64,000 nt of DNA from Ficedula albicollis. Taxonomy: Eukaryota > Chordata > Aves > Passeriformes > Muscicapidae. Each line of letters starts with the position of its first letter. Positions within the stretch are counted from its first letter, which is position 1. Position numbers and translations under genes: made by a program. The stretch spans positions 2,124,358 to 2,188,357 of the forward strand of contig NC_021678.1 in assembly GCF_000247815.1 (NCBI RefSeq). Reading direction: 5' to 3'. The notes under the pieces were generated by a model. It searched no databases, was not told where the DNA came from, and worked only from the letters and a program-made list of their open reading frames with translations. Shown in pieces: positions 52,007 through 64,000 of the stretch.

Positions 52007-53053
52007 GTCCCCTCGCTTCTCTCCACATCTGCCACAATTGTGGACAATCCACAGGGGAGGAGATCCAGACTGACCTCTTCCCAGCTTCAAGGAGAATAAC
52101 AGAGATCCCTTTTTCAGCAGCACTCGGCCCCTTCCTCTTCCCACTCCAGTTTTTTTAGCGGTGGGCAGCCTGGCGGTGCTGAAGACTCGGCAGGAGGGGA
52201 TGCTCAGGTGGAAAGGGGCTCACCTGCCTTCCTGCTCCCTGCTCCAGGAAAGGGTCTGCCTCCAGCTCCAAAGGCATGTCCTGAAACTCCCTGGAACGGG
52301 AGACTCATTTTTCATGCTGAACGAGATGAAATTCCCACTGTTACCTCATTTACATCTCAATGCTGGTAACTTATAGATGGCTATTATTTATAGACATGTA
52401 AGACATCCATTTCTTATTCTGTGGGATACTGTAAGAAGAAAAATACCCATCTTTCTGTTCACTTTTTCTGGATTGTTTCTTTTTTTTTTATTGTTTGTTT
52501 CCTTTTTTTATCCTTTGCTCAAGTTTGACTGTTGCTGAGAATTTGCAAATAAATAAAGGAGCGAACAGCCCCATAAAAGCTGATTGTTTCCTCCTCCTGC
52601 AAAGATTGTCTTTGTGAAGAAGATTAAAAATCCTCCCGTGCTGCTGAAGATAAAGGTATCCCTGGGCGAGAATAAGACATAAAAGAGGTTACTACACACA
52701 TCTCTGGGCTGTGTGGACTGCTAATTCTCACTGTTGTCGTCCCTGCTCATCCATCTTTACTCTTTCTTCCCTTTTTCCACAATCCATAAAGGAAACACAG
52801 CTGGAATGGGAGGCAGCAGGGGGGCTACACACTCTCTCCTCACTCCATGGCACAGGCTGGTGGTAGAAGAGCTCTCACCTGAGCTGGAAATTCTTTGCCA
52901 CAATGAACTCACCGCTTGGTCTCCAAGAGGAGAATGAACCATGGACAGGGATCCCGAGCCCAAAGCTTTTAGGGATAATCCCATGACGGCATCTTCACCT
53001 GGCCCTGACTGCTAAACCAGCAACCCCATGGAGGCTGACTTTGGAAAGCCCTG
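52007..53053. other. Unique DNA between inverted arms
   Basis: About 1.05 kb of single-copy sequence. No gene recognised. It forms the loop of the inverted duplication. Confidence 0.6.
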
Positions 53054-53106
53054 GGGAAGACTGAAACCTCAAAAGACCTGCTCTGGGAGTTCAGGAGGTT
53101 CCTCCT

Positions 53107-54640
<1,534 letters not shown>

Positions 54641-57600
54641 CTCCTAAACCCATGCAGGAAGGAGCGGGGCCGCCTCCTCCCAACCCCCATGGCTGGAGCT
54701 GAATCAGGTGCAGGAAGAAGGGAGCTGCCTCCTGCAGTTATTCCATGCCAAAAAGCTCCTAGAGCCCACCACGGCTTTTACCCTTTGGTTCAGGCAAAGG
54801 AACGCCACACCACAGGGCAAATTCCACCAATCCAGTGGTTTTTTTTCTCTCCCTCCTGTCCCAAAGTGCTTTGTCAGGATTCATTAGAAGCACAGCAGGT
54901 TTTGCTGGTACCTGCGTTATCAGCAGAGCTGCTGCTTTTCTTCCTTGCTGACAACCTACATTCAGTGTAGCAGATTGAAAAGGCCTCCAGATTCAAAGCC
55001 TTGTAATGACTCTCCTCTTCCTTCCTTTCTCCTTCCCTCTTTCTCTTTAATGGCTTTCACTAAAGGGAAGAGGTGATTTTTTTTTCCTTGCATGTTGAGC
55101 AAAGCGTGGAAGAGATTCTCTGTTCTCATTTTCTCTATTCTTCAACCTTCCTGCACCAGCTCCCTGTTGCATCTTATTTTTTATTCCCCAATATCCAGGG
55201 GTACCACCACAAAGAGGCCACCAGAGATGAGGATCATCTTCTTAAATAGATTTCAATAGATGGGAGCTTGATGGACTTCCTAGGGCTGGGAAAAAATTGA
55301 CCCATTTAGGCACAATCAGATCCTCAGCTCTTCCTTTTCAGAGCCAAGATGAAGAGCTTTTTTAGGCTGGCTCCAGGAAAACGTTCATTTCTCTCTTTTG
55401 AGCCCTGATGAGTTGAAGTAGATGGACAATGCTTTGTTTGAAAGATGCCAAGCAGGTTAAAATCCAGCCTGGCACACATTTCTTGCTGTTAAGCAGTTTA
55501 GCCTGTATCTGCCTTTAACACAATTTCCCTATTTTTCTGAATGATGGTATTGCTTTATTAATTGCCAACCTACAAATGTGATCTTCTTGAGTAGTTTTGG
55601 AGTGTAACAGGGAAGGGGAGGAGAGCTGGAGCTGCAGTCCTCCAGAGACCCTGGGTAAGGCTGATTGATCGAAATCACTTGAATTTCCCCTATTATTAAA
55701 TACAAGAGTGCTCCTGGTTTGTCTCAGAGATGCAGGGAAAGAAAGAATTGGAAAGGAAACAGCAGCTCAGAGCAGTGTCCAAGGAGGTGCTCATATTGAT
55801 ACTTCTCTTTTCTGCTCTCACCTGCAACCATTTGTGATGGTTTTTGCACAAAAACCTTTCTTGGCAAGCACCAGATCAGCTCTTTATCCTTGCCTTGTAT
55901 TTGTGCTTCAGATCAAGGGGACCCCAGGGACTGATGGAAGGGTCTCTTCCTTGAGCTGAGCATGCTGAAGGTGCTTCCCATGGGAATTGTGCAGGAAATG
56001 AGATGTGCTGGCTCCTTACTCCTGCAGGTGTGGGGGGCACAGAGACCAGCCAAGGCTGGGTGGGGTGAATGAGAGCATTTTAAGAATCTCTGTAGTTCAG
56101 GACAGGAGGCTGACATGAAGGAACATGGGAATGATGGAAAAAATAAGAAATAAAGGCACTGGTTCCCATTTCTGAATGTCTAAACACGGTGTTTAGGTCC
56201 AGAGTCCAAGAAAGACCTAAAGATCCCCAGAATTACCCTTATCTGAATATATCAATATCCTGCACTGGGAATGAGAACTAGCCAGGAAACAAGAACTCTG
56301 TGAATTGTGAAATCTGGGGATTTCTCTTCCAAGAACTTTTAATTTAATGTTTGATTCTTTTGAGAGGGAGAGGGAACTTACGCCGGGCTAAGAAATGCAA
56401 TACGTGGGTTACGAACCTTCCCCGAGAAGATGAAGGATTTCCATGTTTGCTCTGCTGATTCCCTCTCTGGCCCTGTGCATATTTAATTAATACCAGCTCT
56501 CTCTCCAGCAGAGGTTTTGAGCATGATCTGCTGTATCCCGGATGGATGCCCTTGGAGGGAGCATTTCCTACCTGGAAAAGCTCTGTAAAATGTGTTTGGC
56601 CGATCCAGCCTTCGCTCCCTTCCTCCTTTCCTTCACCACAGGTCATCTTGGAATACCAGGGATAGACTGAACCCTCAGCACAGATAAAAGATCTATCCAA
56701 ATCCTCATTCAAAGCCTTTCCCAAACCATTCCTTTGATGAGTGGACACAGAAACTGAAGGCAACCACACTCCTTGCCACCTCTATTCTCCAGCACCCAAA
56801 AAGCTGGCAATGCCTTTGCCTAAATTCCCATCGTTGGTAAGGTCTCCTCTTTATACTTCTCTACCACAAGCACAAACCCATTCACTCAATTCCCATCATC
56901 CTGGAGATGCCTCCCTCCACTCCCAGAACCCAGATCCAGCACTGAAATCATTCCAGAAAGTTCATCCCAATCTCATCTCACTCTGAAAAAACAACCCATA
57001 GAGATGGTGCAAAACCTCACACAGGGCAGCCACGGTTGTTAAAGCCTCTAATTATGTACTTTCTCATTAAGCCTGGTTTGATTTAAGCAGCTCCCTGGCT
57101 TGCACTCTGGGATGTAACAGCACACTCTGAATCATCCCTGTCCCATCTGCTCCTGCCTTTTCCCTTCCCCTCACAGGTAGGACAACACACCAAGCTAAAT
57201 ATTTAATGGGAGTGCTGATGGCTTCGTTAAATGAAGCTGGGGACAGGGGAGGAGCTTTCCCTTGGGTCACGATGGCTGAGCTGGGTTTGTGTTGGTGGGA
57301 AACCAGCCCAGTCCTGTGCTGGTTTTGTCCTGGTGCTGAGCTCCTGGATGGGAACACGAGGGCTACGGGCAGATGGAGCCAGGCACTGAGTCACCACTGA
57401 GCACAGCTTGCAGCAGAGCAGCGTGAAAGGAAGAGCTGTTGGCTGGCTCCTTCCAGGTGAAGGGATGAGGAAAAGCCTTGGGATGATGACCTGGAGCTCT
57501 CAACCCAATCAAGCAACTGAGCAGCAAACCCAGCCTTAGAGCAATCGGGGTTGGAGCAGCAGCTCCGTGGAGCTGTGCCAAAACTTCTCCTTTTCACCTC

Positions 57601-58197
57601 GCTAGGATTTTCCCAACAGTTTTCAAATCCCGTCAAAGGCGGATAAAAAACACCCACCAACATTTCCAGGGCCAGATGGTAGTTTGTGTTTATGAAAACT
57701 GCGATTTGTTTTCATGGAAACTAGTGAAAGCATAACGGGCGAACCTGGAAAAACACGGCTCACCCTTTAGGAAAGAGGATGTTTTATGGACAGCTTTGGT
57801 TGCCACCTCTGCTCTACAGCTGGTGGAGCCTGGGAGAAGGAAGATCAAAAAAGGTCTGCCCAGCCCAAGAGAGCAGCTGTGGGATCCAGAGGCCACTGGC
57901 TGAAATTCAGCCTGAATGAGGGAGGATGGAAGACAGGTACTTCACATGAAGTGCCAACTTTCCAGCTCCCCAGGAGAGAGTTCATGGCTGAACTCAGAGG
58001 ATGAAGTCATGGGCTTGCTCCTCAAGAGCCACCAGGGTCCATCCAGTGAGTGAGACAACAAATAAAAGGCTCAGTATCAGCTTTGTGTCCTACAGGGATG
58101 TAAGTGGCTTCATTCTGCATTTTTTGGCAAGTGACAGGCAAAATGGACCATCAGGTAGATCTTCTCATGCACTGGACATCTCCTGGGTGTCTTGGTT
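54641..58197. other. Unique noncoding DNA
   Basis: About 3.6 kb without recognised gene or transposon. Short open frames on both strands (for example 56344-56769 minus) carry no motif. Confidence 0.5.
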
Positions 58198-59546
<1,349 letters not shown>

Positions 59547-59715
59547 GTGGGGCACTTCCACTCCTGGCTGATCTCTGTCTGCAGCTCTGCCCAACAGCTG
59601 GCCCTGTGGCAGGGTCTGGCTCTGGCTGGGTTGATCTCAGCTGACCCCCTGGGAGCAAGGCTCAGGGCACAGACAGTGTAAATCCCGCTGGCCGTGGTGG
59701 CCCCAGGCCAGCAGC

Positions 59716-59870
59716 GACGTCAGTTCCTGGAGAAGACTCATAAATTCCATCTGAGTTTCCTTCTGCTGAGTTCTCCTTTTGCTTGCAGGGGATCTGCAGT
59801 GCCTCATCTGTCACATCAGCTCCAGGGACTCGCGTCCTGATGTCATAAATTTGTCATCACCACGACGTCA
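59716..59870. promoter_or_regulatory. Cluster of CRE-like sites
   Basis: GACGTCA occurs at 59716-59722 and 59864-59870, and TGATGTCAT at 59838-59846. Three CRE/ATF-type words in 155 bp, two with intact CpG, is unusual in this CpG-poor DNA. The cluster overlaps the candidate exon below. Confidence 0.3.
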
Positions 59871-59910
59871 CCGGCAGAGCGAGCACGAGGAGGAAGAGCT
59901 CCAGGGCTAA
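59789..59910 (+). CDS. Speculative 3' terminal coding exon, 39 codons
   Basis: An acceptor-like sequence with pyrimidine-rich tract (TTCTCCTTTTGCTTGCAG) ends at 59788. From 59791 the frame runs Asp-Leu-Gln-Cys-Leu-Ile-Cys-His... to a TAA at 59908-59910. It is polar and non-repetitive, with an Arg-rich middle and an acidic Glu-rich tail (Ser-Glu-His then four Glu). Such composition is more protein-like than the other frames in the window, and local CpG retention is high. However, no family is recognised, no upstream exon is found, and 39 codons can be open by chance. No polyadenylation signal was identified. Treat as a lead only. Confidence 0.15.
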
Positions 59911-62341
59911 GCAAAGGACCTTCCTCTAACAAATGGCAGTGATTCACACCCAAATGGGAAGCATTCCAAAACAGGATTCACACTCTGCTGTCCAGATTTA
60001 TCTTTTCTATTTGTTGCCAAAGCCAGACGTGACCAACGCGGTGGGTTTGGACACGCTGCTTCCAAGAGCAGGTGTGTGCCTCCTGATTCTGGAGGTTTCC
60101 TGACCCCCTGGGGTTTTTTTTTGTTCCCAAGAACTTCCATTCCTCCACGTGGCAGCTGAGCAGTTTTATGAGTGAGGATACATTTTTGGAAAGACCTCCT
60201 TTGAGGTTGCTGTGGTGCTGCCCTTTAGCCTGGTGATAACCCCATGGCTTTTTTTCCTAATATACCTGCACAGAGGAAAAGGGAAATGCTCAAAAAACGA
60301 AATCCCAGCATTTCTAGGGGCAAGGACCCTTTTATTTGAAGAGGCTGAAAGCCTTGTTGAATTCCTGGAGATCTTCCTCCTTACAGCCACTTGGAAATGT
60401 TGATTTTTTTTTTTTTTTTTTGCAGTTTTTCCATCACTGCTCTCCCAGCATGAGAAGCAGCTTTGGGGCCACGTAAATATTTGCTGGCAGCATTGAGTGC
60501 CATCACCTGGAAGGAAAGCAGGGTGGATTTGGGACTGGTTGAGGATCCATCTAAGAATAGTTCTCCTTGTCCTGCATCCCCTGCCCTTGAACAACCTCTG
60601 CCATGAAAATCCCAACACCTGGACAGTCCAGCCTGGCATCACACATCCTGCAGACTGATCCTGCTGCCTGCCTTATTTCAGTGCTGCCACTCCAGGAATA
60701 CTTGGCAGGTTGTCTAGAAATCAGCAAAGAGTCCCACAAGAGAGTAGATCTCAGGACAGGAAAACTAAAAAGAGTTCTACAGCACAGCCCGTGATTTTCT
60801 GGGGGATATTTGGCTGATGCTGCATGGTAGGAAAGGACAGGGAGAGGACATATTTCTGCTCTAACTTGCTACATCATCAGTTTTCATTAAAATATTCTTC
60901 TGCCACATCTTTGTAATTTTTCATTTCGGAGGCAAATTTATTAAAGGTTTACTTCAGCCTGATTAAATTAAATAAGTGGCATTAGCACATAAAGGTGGGG
61001 TTTTTTGTTTTTTTTATCTTGGCACTCCACAAAAACAAAAAAAAAAATAAAGGGGGGGAGAGAGGGAGAAATTGCTGTGCTACAAGCAGCTATTTAATAC
61101 TATAACTGAAGGTGGGGGGGAAAAATTCCATTCTTCATAAGCTTCCATTTGTTATCTTCCCTCAGCCCCACCACCACAAATCACCCTGGAGCCTTGCAGC
61201 AAAAGCACCCCAAATGTAAAGCAATATAATATCCTGTGTTTTCCAAGATAGGTAATAATACATTTGGCACGCAAACAAACCTTCCTAGCACTCTACCAGC
61301 TCCTTTCCTAAGTCTCCCTGTGTGGCTCTTAACTCCTCACACTCATTTCAGGGCTATTTCCTGGTCAGAGATGGCTTTGAAAATGAGGCTGAAAAAGGTT
61401 TCTCAGCGTATTTTTGTTTTGATTTCTGCCAGGCAGCAAGAAAGGGCAGGAGCTGTGCTCTGAAATTCAGGACTTGCCTTTGCTACCTTGCTTTAATAGG
61501 GCCACTTTGCCTGTGTTTTTCCCCCCTCACAGTCTCTCCCCAAATGCATCTTAGCTAGTTTTAGGTGGAAAAACAGAGTGTTTGGCTGATCTCTTCCCCC
61601 TCAGCCCTGCTACAACGTTTGGGTAATTCTAGGGCTGTGAGCACACAAGCATTTTTTAAGCCATGGGTCAAACACAGCTCTCCCCTTCCAGAAGCTTTAA
61701 AACCAACTGTCCTAGCGGGATGCTCTGATAAAACCAGGGCTGGGAAAAGGAAAAAAGGTTTCTAGAGGCATCCAGGTTTCTCTTCCCCCTCCTGGCACAA
61801 AGGGGCAGATTTTGCTTCCTCCAAAGCTACCCTGCTCCTGCCATCCACACTGGGATGCTCTGGCCAGGAGCAGCTGTGGTGGTGCCTGGCTTTGGGGCTA
61901 AGAAGTCTCCAGGTCTTTGTTGCCAAGAGGAGGCAACACTTCCCTGGGAAACAGGGAATACTTGGGAAGTTTATCGGATTGAGAGCTTCCCATCTGTTTC
62001 TGCCACTGTTCTGGCCTTGGCTCTCCACTGCCAGCAGCTGGAGATGATCAGGGAGAAGCAGACAGACACATCCAGCACCCCTCACCCACCAAGGAAAACC
62101 TATGTGGGCTTCTCCCAGTGGGAAACTGAGCCAAAAAGGTGTTGTACCCTCCCTTCAGCTGTAACTGTGTGGAAAACTGCTGAGCCGAAGGCATCCATCC
62201 TACCCAGAGCACCATTCCCTTGGGCACACCCAGAGGCAGCAGGTGCCTGCTGGATGGATGCCTGTCACCCCCACAAATTCTCCTGTTAGGTTTATATTGG
62301 GTCTATATTTCCCCACAAGAAGCAAAACCAGACTGGGGGGG
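59911..62341. other. Unique noncoding DNA
   Basis: No gene or transposon recognised. A T18 run with a following GCAG lies at 60404-60425. The open frames at 60166-60642 (minus) and 61855-62289 (plus) have no motif. Confidence 0.5.
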
Positions 62342-63121
<780 letters not shown>

Positions 63122-64000
63122 GGGGGACACAACCACCACGGACTGGCATCCTTGGGAATGACGGGCATGGAGCGAAAGCATCCAAAGGAGACTTGGCCCT
63201 GAGCCAAAAACAACCTCACCAGCTCTGCCAGCACAGCCCAACCCCACCTCCCCTCACCAGCAGAGGCAGGGCTGAGCGAGTTAGGCTGCCTTGGGGAGCG
63301 CTAAGCTCAGCTTTGGGAGGTCAAGGCACCTCCCCGTTCCTTACGCGGCTTTTCCCAGCGCGAAAAGCTGGACAGGCTTTTGAACAGCACTAATGATCAG
63401 TCATCAGCTCCTTGGAAGATTTCCATAGCAGCATTTGACTACTGGATAGCGATCAAGCCACTGAAGCCTCGCCAAGTTCTGGGCACTTGGTTGGCAGAAA
63501 AAATGTTTAGTGCTTCAGGGAAGACTCGGCGCAGCTTTTGATCCCTTCTAGTCCCAACATATTTAAACAAAAATAACCCTTTTCTCCCCTCTGCCTCCCA
63601 ACCACCACTGCCCCACATCCAGCAGCAGAGGAGGAGGCCACCCGTGTGGGTTTGGCACATTTCAGCAGCACTATTTTTAATGGAGTTGGTCCCCAAATGT
63701 CACAAGGCTATTGTTTCCCCTGTTGGTCACACGCCTGCCTGAATTTTAGGCTCTTCCCTAAATGTCACAATTTCTCTGCTTCCTGCAACTCTCTGCTGCT
63801 ATTGCTTATAGTCTTCCTGAGAGATAATTTTTTGTCCCACTTCTTTCCAAAACGTCCAGTTTTCTCTCACTTTGGTACCCCTTGAAACAAATGCTCCATG
63901 AGCCTTTGATCTCATCGAGTAGGGGGGAAAAAAATCACTCTGAGGGGAAAAAGATTTCAAAAAATAAAACACTTTTTTTTTGCTGCCCAGATATTTTCTT
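63122..64000. other. Unique noncoding DNA to window end
   Basis: No gene or repeat recognised beyond the target duplication of LTR copy 6. Confidence 0.5.

Overview
The window looks like avian, probably songbird, nuclear DNA. The main evidence is at least fourteen fragments of CR1 non-LTR retrotransposons with the typical bird CR1 3' end, in both orientations. Six solo LTRs of one endogenous retroviral family (about 715 bp, TGTC...GACA ends, 5-bp target duplications) resemble LTRs I associate with passerine genomes; that link is from memory. No bacterial-style gene organisation, rRNA, tRNA, CRISPR array or intact protein-coding gene can be supported. The long open frames are repeat translations (CCCAT, CCATC, poly-G/poly-C) or chance frames in GC-rich or A-rich DNA. 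The only coding-like item is a speculative 39-codon terminal exon at 59789-59910.

Layout. 0-0.7 kb is a (CCCAT)n array. 0.7-15 kb is mostly unique DNA with CR1 fragments, one solo LTR (2671-3552) and several short tandem duplications. 15.0-16.4 kb is an A-rich degenerate satellite with a 755-bp higher-order period. 16.9-31.5 kb holds a second, 3'-truncated LTR, more CR1, a CpG-rich patch near 23.2 kb and a 1.65-kb array of a 33-bp higher-order CCATC/CAT repeat. 32-50 kb is poor in transposons. It holds several short TAAT-rich islands that resemble conserved noncoding regulatory elements, including a palindromic TAAT-AGC-ATTA site and a MEF2/NKX2-like pair, plus CpG-rich stretches at 36.9-39.3 kb. 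50.8-63.1 kb carries four LTR copies, two of them linked by an inverted duplication.

The strangest property is 13 runs of pure G (35 to 1203 bp, 4249 bp in total, about 6.6% of the window). All are G on the + strand and none is C. Seven lie inside LTR copies of both orientations, where they replace or interrupt ordinary LTR sequence. The others lie in or beside A, T or AT-rich tracts. Many are bracketed by a direct repeat of the adjoining sequence. I judge these most likely to be assembly or gap-closing artefacts (for example dark-cycle poly-G reads), not real DNA, so the intervals should be masked and resequenced.

Functionally the window is best read as intergenic or intronic DNA. If the TAAT-rich islands prove conserved, the 32-50 kb part may be regulatory DNA of a developmental gene outside the window.
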